Origin: Undibacterium sp. CCC3.4
Lineage (GTDB): Bacteria > Pseudomonadota > Gammaproteobacteria > Burkholderiales > Burkholderiaceae_D
Length of the DNA stretch: 64,000 nt
Direction: 5' to 3'
Assembly: GCF_034347425.1 (NCBI RefSeq)
Contig: NZ_CP133779.1
Location: 2,418,001 to 2,482,000, forward strand
Of the stretch, positions 37,332-46,655 are shown piece by piece. Position numbers and translations under genes: made by a program. Every line of letters starts with the position of its first letter. The first letter of the stretch is position 1. Below the pieces are notes generated by a model, which was given only the letters and a program-made list of their open reading frames with translations, did no database searches and was not told the DNA's origin.

Positions 37332-38165
37332 TTAATAATGATGCAGAAACAGCTGATTAACCGTGGTGTTGCCGGAGCTTGGTTCGAGCAAGAGGTTGAG
37401 CCAGGCCAGCCAGTGCTGCTGCGGCCAGTCGACCATCGCCACGATTCCGCTGGTTAATTCCGGTAAGGCGATATAACCGAAGCGGATGCCGAGTTCGGCA
37501 TGTTCGATGAACAGGTATTTGGCTTCGACTTCATCGCAGAATGCGGCATCGATGCGACCGGCTTCGAGCGCCGCACGCAGACTGGCGATATCAGCAAAGG
37601 CGCTGATGCGGCCAGCTGGAAAGCGTTGTTTAGCCATGCTCAGGTAGGCGCTCTGGTCGATTGTACCGATTTGCAGCGGCAGCTTGCTCAGGGCTTGGAT
37701 CGATTCGTCGCCGGGGCGCTGCGCCATGATGCGCATGCGATTGGTCAGCAGCACGTAGTTGAGACTGATGTAGGGCTTGGTGTAATGGATTTGCCGCGCG
37801 CTTTGCAAGTCACGTTTGAGGCGGGAGAAGGCGATGTCGGCTTTGTTTTGTTTGAGGGCGGCAATCAGTTCGGCATTGCTGCGGTAACTGGCATCCCAAT
37901 TGAGCTTGACGCCGATGGCGTTGGCGATGCGAGTGGCGAGGTCGACGTCGTAGCCGCTCCAGACACCGTCTTTTTGCAGCGTGAACGGATAGACTGGGAC
38001 GGCCATGGCGGCCACGCGCAATTGGCCACGCAGGCGAATGTCTTGCACCATCTGCAGATTATCCGGTACTTGCTGGGCTGGCACGGCCGCGGCGTAACAA
38101 CACCAGAAGCTGAGCGCGAGTAGCGCTAGCGGCAGCCGGAAATTATTTTTTATAATATTTCGCAT
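37332..38165 (-). CDS. Amino-acid-type periplasmic binding protein (SBP_bac_3)
   Basis: A 277-residue secreted protein; signal peptide about residues 1-27. The SBP_bac_3 fold is shown by RGQLRVAAMAVPVYPFTLQKDGVWSGYDVDLATRIANAIGVKL and GRIDAAFCDEVEAKYLF. No permease or ATPase gene is nearby. It overlaps the next upstream gene, a second binding protein, by 23 bases. Orphan binding proteins of this family often serve as periplasmic sensors or as ligands of membrane receptors; here a cyclase with a periplasmic sensor domain lies two genes upstream. Confidence 0.85.
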   Translation of the reverse strand: MRNIIKNNFRLPLALLALSFWCCYAAAVPAQQVPDNLQMVQDIRLRGQLRVAAMAVPVYPFTLQKDGVWSGYDVDLATRIANAIGVKLNWDASYRSNAELIAALKQNKADIAFSRLKRDLQSARQIHYTKPYISLNYVLLTNRMRIMAQRPGDESIQALSKLPLQIGTIDQSAYLSMAKQRFPAGRISAFADIASLRAALEAGRIDAAFCDEVEAKYLFIEHAELGIRFGYIALPELTSGIVAMVDWPQQHWLAWLNLLLEPSSGNTTVNQLFLHHY

Positions 38166-38991
38166 AGATTCTGACTAAATCTTCGGCGCTGCGCGTCGGA
38201 TAGTTGAGTTCCAAATACAGATTAATCCACGATAATAAATGCGTACTGTTGCTGTTGACGGCAATGCCAAGGCCATCGGCGCGGGCGGGGTCGGTGATCG
38301 GGATGGTTTTCAATTGCACCGAACGTTCCGGGTATTTCATCAGATAATTTTTGACGCCGATTTCATCGCGCAGGGTGGCCATGGCTTTACCTTCGAATAC
38401 GGCATTGAAGACTTCGTCCCAAGTGGCGAGCTCGAGCACGCTGGCTTTGGGAAAGGCGGCCTTGGCAAAGTCGATGTAGGAGTTGCCCTTGGGTTCGGCC
38501 AGTTGACCGCGGAACAGCGCCATTTCCTTGAGCGGGTTATTACCGTCGAAACCGGCGCGGCTGGCGGTGAGACGATTGAGCACCAGTACCGGGCGCACGA
38601 TCACATATGGATGGGAAAAACGTACTTTTTCAGCACGGCCGAGGGTTCGACTGATTAAGCTTAAGCCGATGTCGGCCTTACCGCTGGCGACTAAGTCGAC
38701 CAGCTCATTGAAGGTTTTGGCCGAGCGATCGATACTGATCTCAACTTGCAGTGCTGCAGCTAAATTTCTGGCTAAGTCGACGTCATTACCCGATAATTGG
38801 CCCATGCTGTCGGCCATCAAATACGGGATCACATCTTTGGAATACATAGCGACTTGTAAGCTGCCACGGTCTTTGATTTTTTGTATATCGGGTGGTAGCA
38901 GCGTGCCGGCCGTGCCATTTTGTGCTTGCGCTGGCAAACTGATCAGGCACAGCCAGCACAGGCGGTAAAAAAGTTTCTTGAACATCGACAT
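38143..38991 (-). CDS. Amino-acid-type periplasmic binding protein, second copy
   Basis: A 282-residue secreted SBP_bac_3 protein; signal peptide about residues 1-23. Core blocks: DRGSLQVAMYSKDVIPYLMAD, GNDVDLARNLAAALQVEI, ASGKADIGLSLISRTLGRAEKVRFSHPYV and LRDEIGVKNYLMKYPE. It is only distantly like the following binding protein, so not a recent duplicate. AGGAAA precedes the first ATG at 38991. It starts eleven bases after the adenylate cyclase stop, consistent with co-expression. Confidence 0.85.
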   Translation of the reverse strand: MSMFKKLFYRLCWLCLISLPAQAQNGTAGTLLPPDIQKIKDRGSLQVAMYSKDVIPYLMADSMGQLSGNDVDLARNLAAALQVEISIDRSAKTFNELVDLVASGKADIGLSLISRTLGRAEKVRFSHPYVIVRPVLVLNRLTASRAGFDGNNPLKEMALFRGQLAEPKGNSYIDFAKAAFPKASVLELATWDEVFNAVFEGKAMATLRDEIGVKNYLMKYPERSVQLKTIPITDPARADGLGIAVNSNSTHLLSWINLYLELNYPTRSAEDLVRIYAKYYKK

Positions 38992-39002
38992 GCGTTTCCT
39001 TG

Positions 39003-41234
39003 TTATTTACTGTCTGGCACAAACGCGCCATTCCAGTTGTCGGCGGGTGGGTGCAGGGTGAATTCGGCGCAGCGCGCGCGCATCAGGGTGCAGGCATGGT
39101 CGTTCGCTTGCAATTGTTGCGCTTGGGCGAATAAACTGTCGGCTGCTTCCCAGCGTTGCGCGAAGTATTCCAGCAGGGCGCTTTCATAGAGGGCGCGGAA
39201 TTGCTGGGCCGGTTCGCCCAGTTCACCTTTCTTTGCCAGCAGTTCGTAGATATTGATGGCTTTACTCTTGCCCATCAAGATGACGCGATCGAGCCAACGG
39301 GCTTCGATGCCGCTGCCGGCTTCGCCAAAGGCGACTTCGCCGATCAAGATGCTGACTTGGTAGAATTTACCCAGCGATTCGAGGCGGCTGGCTTGATTGA
39401 CGGTGTCGCCAATGACGGTGTAGTTGAGGCGCTTGGCGCTACCCATGTTACCAACTACGACGTCGCCGGTCTCGATGCCGATGCGGGCATGGAAGATCGG
39501 CAGGCCTTGGGCTTGCCAGTGCGGCCGTTGTGCGCGTAAGGCGGCTTGCACCGCCAGTGCGGCTTCGCAGGTGCGCAGCGCATGCTGCTCGACCGGCAGC
39601 GGCGCATTCCAGAATGCCATGATGGCGTCGCCGATGAATTTGTCGACGGTGCCGCGCATTTCTTCAATGACATTGCTTTGCAAGCTGACATATTCGCCCA
39701 AATGCGTGATCAGGGCTTCGGCACTCATTTGTTCGGCGATGCGGGTAAAGCCGACGATATCGGAAAAGAAAATCGTGATCCGTTCGCGCCGCCCACCCAG
39801 ACTTGCTTCTTCGCCCGACTGCACCAGGGTGCGCACCAAATCGGCCGGCACGAATTTGCGGAAGGAGCGCAGGCCGGCCTTCATGCTTTCGAACGCCGTC
39901 GCCATTTCATGTAACTCGCGAAAGCGCGTATGGAGCGGCAATGAGCCGTCGACATGGAATTCGCGGATCGCCAGTGCTTCACGTGTCAGTATCGCCAAGG
40001 GTTGGGTGATGCCTTTGGAGAGGCGGATCGAGAGCAGGAAGACGATGAGCAAAGCGAGGCCCGATATGAGTATGCTCAGTACCAGGTTGCGCCGGATGTC
40101 GCCGATGAAATCATCTTCCGGTACGACGATGCCGATGTACCAGTCGAGCCCGAGTTCTTCCGGTATCGGTAGGAAATAGCCGATGTAGTTCAGACCGGCT
40201 GATTGAAATTTGGTAAACCGCGGACCGCTGACATCGAGTACGTGTTGGTGCTCGGAAGTTTCGCTGGCCAGCAGCTGATAGCTGAGTAAAGCGGCGGCAT
40301 CTTTGCTCTGGTTGATGTTGGCCAGGCTGGTTTGGCCAGCCTCATTGGTGACGGTGACCTTGCTGTAATCGCTCAGCGCAATCATTTGACCGGTGGAGTT
40401 GATGATGAAGGCGCGGCCAGTTTTGCCGATTTGTAAGCTGCCGATGAATTTGGATAATTCGAGTAAGGTGATGTCGACGCCGACTACCCCTTGCAAGTCT
40501 GAGAACGCTTGCGCACCCAAGATCGGGCTTGAGGCGGTGATGCCGAGTTGGCCAGAAGCGAAATGCTTACCGGTTGAAGAAAACAGGTAGGCCGGGGTCC
40601 AAGTCGTCGATTTTTTCTTGACTGCAGCTTTAAACCACGGCCGCAGGCGCGGGTCGTAGACCGAACCCTTCAGTACTTCCGTTCTGCTTGGCTGACCGTC
40701 GATATCGCGGTAGCTGGCGCTGGTCTTGATGATGGGCGTGACTAAGGCGGCGATGGCGGCTTTGTCTTCCAGGCTGACTTTCGGCATGCTCAAGGCGGTC
40801 GCGACGATGCTGCGGGCGGCTTCGTCATCTCTGAGCCGGGTGGTCGATTGGGAGGCAATGCTGCCGTCTTTTTCACGGGTGTTGAGCAGGAAGTTGCCCT
40901 TGGTATCGGCGATATAGGTTTGCGTGACTTGCGGGTAGACGTTTAATTGCCCTATTGTTACGCGATTGAAATTTTTCAAATAATCGGATTGGCTGTTGTG
41001 CGGATCGAGTAAATCGGCATTGATACTGGCTAATTTGGCTGCCGGGGCCAAATGATTGAGGGTTTTTTCCAGTACCAAGCTGCCGACATTGCCGATGTAA
41101 TCACGGCTGACTTTATCCATCGATGACAGCGAGAAAATGTAATTGACCAAGAAAATCAGTACCGCCGTGATCGTCACCAAGGCGGCAAAGAACACCGGAA
41201 GGGCTATTCGCAGTTGAAATTTGCGCTTCATCAT
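39003..41234 (-). CDS. Class III adenylate/guanylate cyclase with dCACHE sensor and HAMP
   Basis: A 743-residue membrane receptor cyclase. One helix at about 8-32, a periplasmic double-CACHE domain (about 40-370, with VYDPRLRPWFKAAVKKKSTTW), a second helix (about 385-410), HAMP, then a class III catalytic domain (about 480-660). Metal-binding Asp residues are in FFSDIVGFT and DKFIGDAIMAFW, and the transition-state Asn/Arg in VIGDTVNQASRLE, so it should be active and probably makes cAMP. The C-terminal 60 residues are TPR-like. ATG at 41234 follows AGGAAG at nine bases; the frame reads to 41333. It heads the run that holds two binding proteins. Confidence 0.9.
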   Translation of the reverse strand: MMKRKFQLRIALPVFFAALVTITAVLIFLVNYIFSLSSMDKVSRDYIGNVGSLVLEKTLNHLAPAAKLASINADLLDPHNSQSDYLKNFNRVTIGQLNVYPQVTQTYIADTKGNFLLNTREKDGSIASQSTTRLRDDEAARSIVATALSMPKVSLEDKAAIAALVTPIIKTSASYRDIDGQPSRTEVLKGSVYDPRLRPWFKAAVKKKSTTWTPAYLFSSTGKHFASGQLGITASSPILGAQAFSDLQGVVGVDITLLELSKFIGSLQIGKTGRAFIINSTGQMIALSDYSKVTVTNEAGQTSLANINQSKDAAALLSYQLLASETSEHQHVLDVSGPRFTKFQSAGLNYIGYFLPIPEELGLDWYIGIVVPEDDFIGDIRRNLVLSILISGLALLIVFLLSIRLSKGITQPLAILTREALAIREFHVDGSLPLHTRFRELHEMATAFESMKAGLRSFRKFVPADLVRTLVQSGEEASLGGRRERITIFFSDIVGFTRIAEQMSAEALITHLGEYVSLQSNVIEEMRGTVDKFIGDAIMAFWNAPLPVEQHALRTCEAALAVQAALRAQRPHWQAQGLPIFHARIGIETGDVVVGNMGSAKRLNYTVIGDTVNQASRLESLGKFYQVSILIGEVAFGEAGSGIEARWLDRVILMGKSKAINIYELLAKKGELGEPAQQFRALYESALLEYFAQRWEAADSLFAQAQQLQANDHACTLMRARCAEFTLHPPADNWNGAFVPDSK

Positions 41235-41360
41235 GTGATCGAGCTTCCTGGTTGATACCGTGGCGAACCGATGGGCACACGGAGTTTCTTGGATTATTGC
41301 AATAATGCCAGAATTGTACTTGCTCTCCACCATCTGCAGAGCATGCTTGTTGTTTCAGCG

Positions 41361-41816
41361 TTACTTTGTGTGCTGTATATCTTGTTGGTAACGTTGCTCT
41401 ATTTCTAAGGCGCGGCTGGCGCTGGGTGCGGCAGGGTCGGCAGGCAAGCCGGGTAGGGCTGCGCGGGCGGCATTTTTTTTAATGATACGCCAGGTCAAAA
41501 TTATGCCAAGTAGCAACATTAGAAACGGCCCCAACCAGAGCATGGCGTTGGTGGCGTTGAAACTCGGTTGATACAGCACGAACTCACCGTAGCGTTCGAC
41601 CATATATTGCTTTATAGCCACATCGCTTTTGCCGGCTTCGATCTGGCTGCTGATTTGATGGCGCAGGTCGATGGCAAGGCCGGAGTTGGAATCGGCGATG
41701 GTTTGGTTCTGACAGACCAGGCAACGTAATTCAGCCGCCAGGTGTTGCATGCGCTCGTAGTCGGCTTGCGCGCTGGCAGGCACCGATTTCAGCGTACCAG
41801 TGTCAAGGCGGGTCAT
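41361..41816 (-). CDS. ccmH: Cytochrome c maturation protein CcmH (N-terminal part), no signal peptide seen
   Basis: A 151-residue protein with the CcmH active site LRCLVCQNQTIADSNSGLAIDLR, which in the family reduces apocytochrome or CcmG disulfides, and one C-terminal membrane helix (AMLWLGPFLMLLLGIILTW). The start at 41816 is fixed by AAGGAA five bases upstream and lies eleven bases after the ccmG stop codon. From this start the N-terminus is MTRLDTGTLKSVPASAQADYERM: it keeps an AQA cleavage-like end but has no hydrophobic core, so a signal peptide appears to have been lost. Confidence 0.85.
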   Translation of the reverse strand: MTRLDTGTLKSVPASAQADYERMQHLAAELRCLVCQNQTIADSNSGLAIDLRHQISSQIEAGKSDVAIKQYMVERYGEFVLYQPSFNATNAMLWLGPFLMLLLGIILTWRIIKKNAARAALPGLPADPAAPSASRALEIEQRYQQDIQHTK

Positions 41817-41826
41817 AGGTTTTCCT

Positions 41827-42357
41827 TCATTGGGCGGCAGCGCTTTGCAGCGGTGCGATGTGGACGGCATAAAAATCATCATCGATAGGGCCGACGTGAC
41901 GATAGCGGATGATCCCTTTGGCATCGATGACAAAAGTTTCAGGAACGCCATATACGCCGTAATCGATGGCGACGCTGCCATCGATATCGAGGGCGACTTG
42001 GCGGTAGGGGTTGCCATGCTCTTGTAACCATTGCCGCGTCGCATCTGGTTCATCTTTATACGCCAGACCAATCAGGGGCAGTTGGTGTTCAGCGGCCAGT
42101 TTCAGCAGCCGCGGGTGCTCGCTGATACAAGCCGAGCACCACGAGGCGAAGACATTCATGATCCAGACTTGGCCGCGCAAATCGGCCGTGGAAAATGCTG
42201 CCGCTGGCGCCAGGCTGGGACGGCTGAATGCTGGCGCGGCTTTACCCACCTGCACCGAGGGCAGGTGGCGCGGATCGAGTTGTAAACCACGGGCGAGCAC
42301 GATGGAAAGCAAAACCAGCACTAACAACGGCAGGCCCAGACGTAAGGCGCGCATCAT
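41827..42357 (-). CDS. ccmG: Thiol:disulfide interchange protein CcmG/DsbE
   Basis: A 176-residue membrane-anchored periplasmic thioredoxin. N-terminal anchor helix at about 6-24, then thioredoxin fold with NVFASWCSACISEHPRL and the cis-Pro YGVYGVPETFVIDAKG. It passes reducing power to CcmH and apocytochrome c during heme attachment. Starts four bases before the ccmF stop. The gene order ccmF-ccmG-ccmH fits the standard Ccm system I arrangement. Confidence 0.92.
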   Translation of the reverse strand: MMRALRLGLPLLVLVLLSIVLARGLQLDPRHLPSVQVGKAAPAFSRPSLAPAAAFSTADLRGQVWIMNVFASWCSACISEHPRLLKLAAEHQLPLIGLAYKDEPDATRQWLQEHGNPYRQVALDIDGSVAIDYGVYGVPETFVIDAKGIIRYRHVGPIDDDFYAVHIAPLQSAAAQ

Positions 42358-44345
42358 GCCGATGCCTCAGTATGTTGTGCTGCTGGCCGACGTCGGTAGC
42401 GGCGGTCAAACAGGGTCAGGATGCCGCCTAGTGCCATCAGTGCGCAGCCCCACCAGATCCAATTGATGCAGGGTTTCAGATAGACTCGTACACTCCAAGC
42501 TTGTTCTTGTGTCGTACTGGCTTCGCCCAGTGAGACATACACATCGCCGAAGAAACCGTAAGAAATCGCGGCTTGTGTGATGACTTGGCCAGCCCCATTG
42601 AACTGGCGTTTTTCCGGTTCGACCAGTTCGATCAGCTTGCCTTCGCCACGCGTGAGTTCGAATACGCCATGGGCAGCCAGGTAATTCGGGCCGGGAACTT
42701 GATCGACGCCAATGAAGCTCAAGCGCCATGGTCCTATGCTTTCAGTCTGACCCGGTTGCATCACCAGATCGCGTTCGATTTCATAGGTTTTGACCATGGT
42801 GACGCCGGCGACGAACAGGGCGATACCGCAGTGGGCCACGATCATGCCCCAGTACGACAGACTGAGCAAACGCATGCGGTCGAACAAGGCGCGCGAGGCA
42901 CCGTTATCTTTGAGCTTGCGTAATTGCTGCAGCGGATGGGCCAGGGTGGCCAGCGCCAGCGTGATGGCGGCGACCAGACCGATTGCCATCAGCAGGCTGC
43001 CCTTGCCCATGCTCCAGATGACCGCGCCGGTCAGTGCGATGGCGACCAGCAGTGGCAGGCACATCGGTTTGATTGCTGCCAGCAACGGCATGGCTTTCCA
43101 CTGGCTATGCGGTGCCAGCGCCATCAGCCAGACGGCCGGCAACAGCAAGGGGGCGAACACGGCATTGAAATACGGTGGACCGACCGACATTTTTTGTCCG
43201 CTCAGCACTTCGACGATCAAGGGATACAAGGTGCCAAGCAAGACCGCGGCGAGGGCGCAGACGAGTAATAAGTTATTCGCCAGCAGCATGGATTCGCGCG
43301 ATACGGCAGCAAATTGGCCGCCCAGCCCGACTTGTCGGGTGCGCGCAGCATAGAGCATGAAGGAGCAGCCGATGATGACGATGAGTAAGCCGAGTATCAG
43401 TATGCCGCGGCGTGGGTCGGTAGCAAAGGCATGTACCGATGTCAGTACGCCCGAGCGTACCAAGAAGGTACCGAGCAGCGAGAGTGCGAAGGCAACCATC
43501 GCCAGCAGGATGGTCCAGCTTTTGAGGGCATTGCGTTTGTCACTGACGGCCAGTGAATGGATCAAGGCGGTGCCGGCTAACCATGGCAGTAAGGAGGCAT
43601 TTTCTACCGGATCCCAAAACCACCAGCCGCCCCAGCCTAAGACTGAATAGGCCCACCAACTGCCGAGCAAAATGCCGATGGTCAAAAATGACCAAGCGGC
43701 ATTGGCCCAGGGGCGTGACCAGCGCGCCCAAGTCGGATCGAGTCGGCCTTCGAGCAGGGCGGCGATGGCAAACGCGAAGCTGACGGCAAAGCCGACATAG
43801 CCCATGTAGAGCAGCGGCGGATGGCTGACCATGACCGGATCTTGCAGCAGTGGATTCAAATCATGCCCGGCCGCAGCGGCTGGCAGCAGGCGCAGAAAGG
43901 GATTGGAACTCGACAGTAAAAATCCCAGGAAGGTGACTTGCAAGAGCAAGAGTATCGCCAGCACGCGCACGCGAAAGCCGGCGGCCAGCGCTTGCGAGAA
44001 CAGCGCGACGGCGCCAGTCCAGCCAGCCAACATGAGTATCCACAGCAGCATGGAGCCTTCATGCGAACCCCAGCTGGCGGCAATTTTGTATTGCAGCGGC
44101 AATAAAATATTTGAATTTTCAGCAACATTGCGCACCGAAAAGTCGCTGCTGACGAAGCTGGCGACGAGTGCGCCAAAGCTCGCTGCAATCAAGCCGAACA
44201 CCAAGATGCTCGAGCCGGCCATAGCGCGCGATAAATACGCTTCATCTTGGCTGCGGCGACTGATGTGCCACAAACCGTAGCTGCCGGCCACGAGCGAGAG
44301 TGCGAGCGCGAGCGCGAGGGCGAATTGTCCCAGTTCAGGTATCAT
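42354..44345 (-). CDS. ccmF: Heme lyase subunit CcmF
   Basis: A 663-residue polytopic membrane protein with about 15 helices. The heme-handling WWD signature is visible in GWGGWWFWDPVENASLLPWL, and flanking His include those in WGSHEGSMLLW and SHPPLLYMGYVG. CcmF attaches heme from CcmE to the CxxCH sites of cytochromes c. ccmA-E are not in the window. With the multi-heme genes divergent from this group, the local demand for heme attachment is high. Confidence 0.95.
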   Translation of the reverse strand: MIPELGQFALALALALSLVAGSYGLWHISRRSQDEAYLSRAMAGSSILVFGLIAASFGALVASFVSSDFSVRNVAENSNILLPLQYKIAASWGSHEGSMLLWILMLAGWTGAVALFSQALAAGFRVRVLAILLLLQVTFLGFLLSSSNPFLRLLPAAAAGHDLNPLLQDPVMVSHPPLLYMGYVGFAVSFAFAIAALLEGRLDPTWARWSRPWANAAWSFLTIGILLGSWWAYSVLGWGGWWFWDPVENASLLPWLAGTALIHSLAVSDKRNALKSWTILLAMVAFALSLLGTFLVRSGVLTSVHAFATDPRRGILILGLLIVIIGCSFMLYAARTRQVGLGGQFAAVSRESMLLANNLLLVCALAAVLLGTLYPLIVEVLSGQKMSVGPPYFNAVFAPLLLPAVWLMALAPHSQWKAMPLLAAIKPMCLPLLVAIALTGAVIWSMGKGSLLMAIGLVAAITLALATLAHPLQQLRKLKDNGASRALFDRMRLLSLSYWGMIVAHCGIALFVAGVTMVKTYEIERDLVMQPGQTESIGPWRLSFIGVDQVPGPNYLAAHGVFELTRGEGKLIELVEPEKRQFNGAGQVITQAAISYGFFGDVYVSLGEASTTQEQAWSVRVYLKPCINWIWWGCALMALGGILTLFDRRYRRRPAAQHTEASA

Positions 44346-44402
44346 TTTTTAATTTCTATCGGAAAAAGTAGCGAATATACGTGCTCTGCATCAGAGTACG
44401 CT

Positions 44403-45704
44403 TCACGGCAGCACGGTAGCGATGCGCAACAGCACATCTTGCTTACCGACAGCAACGTCATCGAGGGCAACAAACCAATCGCCAGCTTGCTTGCCCGGTG
44501 TGCCGCTCATCGAGATGCGCGCTTCCAAGCGGACTTTTTGCATGCTCGAGAGCTTCTTGGCTGGATTCATTGCCTGACTGTCGTCGAGCTGGAACGACAG
44601 GGAGTTACTTTCCAGTAATTTGCTGGCGGGAAAGCGTCGCGCCGCCAGTGGCATGGCCGTGCCGTCCGGCGCTTTGGCGATGATGAACAAGGTGGCGCTG
44701 GCCGGCAGCCCGGCGCTGCGCCAGCGCTGTTGCAATTCCTTGCTCACGCTGACTTGTCCGGCGAGGCTGGTGGTCGCTGCCGCAGGTGCCGGCGCTGCCG
44801 CAGCTGCTGCAGTTGCAGCAGTAGTAGCTGCACGGCGCACCGGTAAATCGGCCAAAATCGCATCGATTTGGGCGATGTCGGGGGCACCGGCTGGGAAGCT
44901 GGCACGCAGACGGCGCCAGTAGTCGGCCGCCAGCTCGATATCATTGTTTTGCATGGCCGCAGTAGCTGCCAGCGACAAGGCTTTGGCATGGACCGGATCA
45001 TTTTGCAGCGCTTGTTGTATCAGTTGCAGTGGTCGTCCAGCCAGTATTTTGTTATTGCTCATCGCTAATACGTCGGCCAGGTCGGCCAGGATGTCGGGAT
45101 GCCCCGGTGCCAACAGCAAGGCTTGATCGAGTGCTTGCGCTGCGCCGCTGAAATTGCGCTGCAAGGCGCGCGAGCGCGACAGCAATACCCAGCCTTCGAG
45201 ATTATCCGGTGCGGTTTGTAATTTTTTCTCTAACTGCGCAATCCGCTGCTCGATCGGGTCGCTGCTGCCCGGATGTTTGGCGCTGTCTGGCATGCTCGCT
45301 TCGTTTGATACGGTCGACACGCTGGCCTCGGTAACGGCGTCGGCCCCCGGCGATTGCCAGACGCGGCTATCCCACTGTGTCGTCAAAGCATAGATAGCGA
45401 GCGCCAACACCGCCACGGCGGCGCTCAGTTGCCAACGCTGATCGGGGCCATCTACCGCCGCAACGGGGCCGCGTGCCAGTACCTGATCGGCTAATTGCGT
45501 CCATTCTTGCCGCAGCAGTGTTTGAGTGTTGACTGGTTGCAACACTTCTTCTTCAATTTCCAAACGCTTGGCGAGCATCAATTTCCATTCCGGCGAGCCC
45601 GATGCCGCGTTGCGCAAGAGGGAAATGGGCTTTTTCCAGATCAGACACAGCAGTCCAACGATCAAAGTCAGCAGGAGTGTTGCAAGAAAGAAAAAAATGA
45701 TCAT
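44403..45704 (-). CDS. ccmI: Cytochrome c maturation protein CcmI (CycH-like)
   Basis: A 433-residue protein: two membrane helices (about 2-22 and 92-110) separated by a coiled cytosolic loop, then a periplasmic TPR region (about 160-300; GWVLLSRSRALQRNFSGAAQALDQALLLAPGHPDILADLADVLA) and a C-terminal beta domain (about 340-433). CcmI holds the C-terminus of apocytochromes for the heme lyase. It is placed before ccmF, while in most operons it comes last. An Ala-rich linker (ATTAATAAAAAAPAPAAATT) joins the two parts. ATG at 45704 starts immediately before the first helix. Confidence 0.88.
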   Translation of the reverse strand: MIIFFFLATLLLTLIVGLLCLIWKKPISLLRNAASGSPEWKLMLAKRLEIEEEVLQPVNTQTLLRQEWTQLADQVLARGPVAAVDGPDQRWQLSAAVAVLALAIYALTTQWDSRVWQSPGADAVTEASVSTVSNEASMPDSAKHPGSSDPIEQRIAQLEKKLQTAPDNLEGWVLLSRSRALQRNFSGAAQALDQALLLAPGHPDILADLADVLAMSNNKILAGRPLQLIQQALQNDPVHAKALSLAATAAMQNNDIELAADYWRRLRASFPAGAPDIAQIDAILADLPVRRAATTAATAAAAAAPAPAAATTSLAGQVSVSKELQQRWRSAGLPASATLFIIAKAPDGTAMPLAARRFPASKLLESNSLSFQLDDSQAMNPAKKLSSMQKVRLEARISMSGTPGKQAGDWFVALDDVAVGKQDVLLRIATVLP

Positions 45705-45830
45705 GAAGTGTCGGGTTTTTTGGATGTAATTGACGTAGAGCAAAGTATAATTTGCTATTTTCTTATTCATACGGCAAATAAAACTGCCCTCGCGCCGCAA
45801 AACAGACGCTAACTTAGAGCACTTTCAACT

Positions 45831-46649
45831 ATGACGCAAGACAATATTTTATCCTTTGGGAAATTAAAATATTTGAAATTAGCTTTGGCTTTGATGGCGC
45901 TTTGCATCATCTTGTACGCCTTTGATAATCCACCGCTCAAACCCAATGGCGGCACGCCGCTCGGCTACGGACTCGGAACCGTGGCGGCCTTGCTGATCTT
46001 GTGGTTACTCGCTTTCGGCATGCGCAAGCGCGCCTACCATTCCACCCTCGGTACGCTGCGCGGCTGGTTGTCGGCGCATGTCTACTTGGGCTTGGCCTTG
46101 ACCGTGGTGGCAACTTTGCATACCGGTTTTGAATTCGCTTGGAATATTCATACGCTGGCCTATGCCTTGACGATTGCTGTCATTCTCAGCGGCTTCTGGG
46201 GTGTGGTGCTGTATCTGCGGCAACCGGCGATGATGGGGAATTTGCTGAACGGCCAAACTTTGCAGCAATACGGGCAGAGCTTGCGCGATCTTGACGATGA
46301 ATGCCGTCAACTGGCTGGCACCACGACGCCAGAGATCCAGGCTTGCTTGGCAGAATCGGCGCGGGCGCATATTTTTGATGCTTATTGGCAAAGATTTACC
46401 GGGCGCAATCGTCACTGTGCGACCCAGCAAACGTTGACGGCACTCGAGCAAAATCGCGCCGAGCGCACGCCGCTGTTGCAAGAAATTTACACTTTGCAAT
46501 TTCGACGCTTGCAGCAGCTCAATCGTATTCGCGCCTATGTACGCCTGAAAAGTTGGACGGAAGTCTGGCTCATCGTTCATGTACCGCTATCGTTCGCCCT
46601 GTTGGCCTGCTTGATTGCCCATATCGTTGCCGTTTTCTTTTACTGGTAG
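45831..46649 (+). CDS. Membrane cytochrome b-like protein
   Basis: A 272-residue protein with about five membrane helices and four His pairs likely to hold heme b: SAHVYLGLALTVVATLHTGFEFAWNIHTL, and the last helices TEVWLIVHVPLSFALLACLIAHIVAV. A soluble loop of about 100 residues between helices 4 and 5 has many Arg, Gln and Glu. I do not recognise a named family, but four-helix b-type cytochromes that pass quinol electrons to multi-heme partners look like this. It starts the seven-gene redox run and ends six bases before the decaheme gene. The upstream gap is shared with the divergent ccmI. Confidence 0.7.
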   Translation: MTQDNILSFGKLKYLKLALALMALCIILYAFDNPPLKPNGGTPLGYGLGTVAALLILWLLAFGMRKRAYHSTLGTLRGWLSAHVYLGLALTVVATLHTGFEFAWNIHTLAYALTIAVILSGFWGVVLYLRQPAMMGNLLNGQTLQQYGQSLRDLDDECRQLAGTTTPEIQACLAESARAHIFDAYWQRFTGRNRHCATQQTLTALEQNRAERTPLLQEIYTLQFRRLQQLNRIRAYVRLKSWTEVWLIVHVPLSFALLACLIAHIVAVFFYW

Positions 46650-46655
46650 GTCAAG

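Noticed and set aside
41817..42071. N-terminal extension of ccmH up to 42071
   Set aside because: It overlaps ccmG in another frame, has no ribosome site and gives no signal peptide.
45730..45743. TTGACGTAGAGCAA resembling an FNR box before the cytochrome operon
   Set aside because: Two key positions differ (TTGAC, AGCAA) and the distance to the nearby TATAAT does not fit activation.
45730..45751. TTGACG and TATAAT as a sigma-70 promoter for the cytochrome operon
   Set aside because: The two boxes are only ten bases apart; about 17 are needed.
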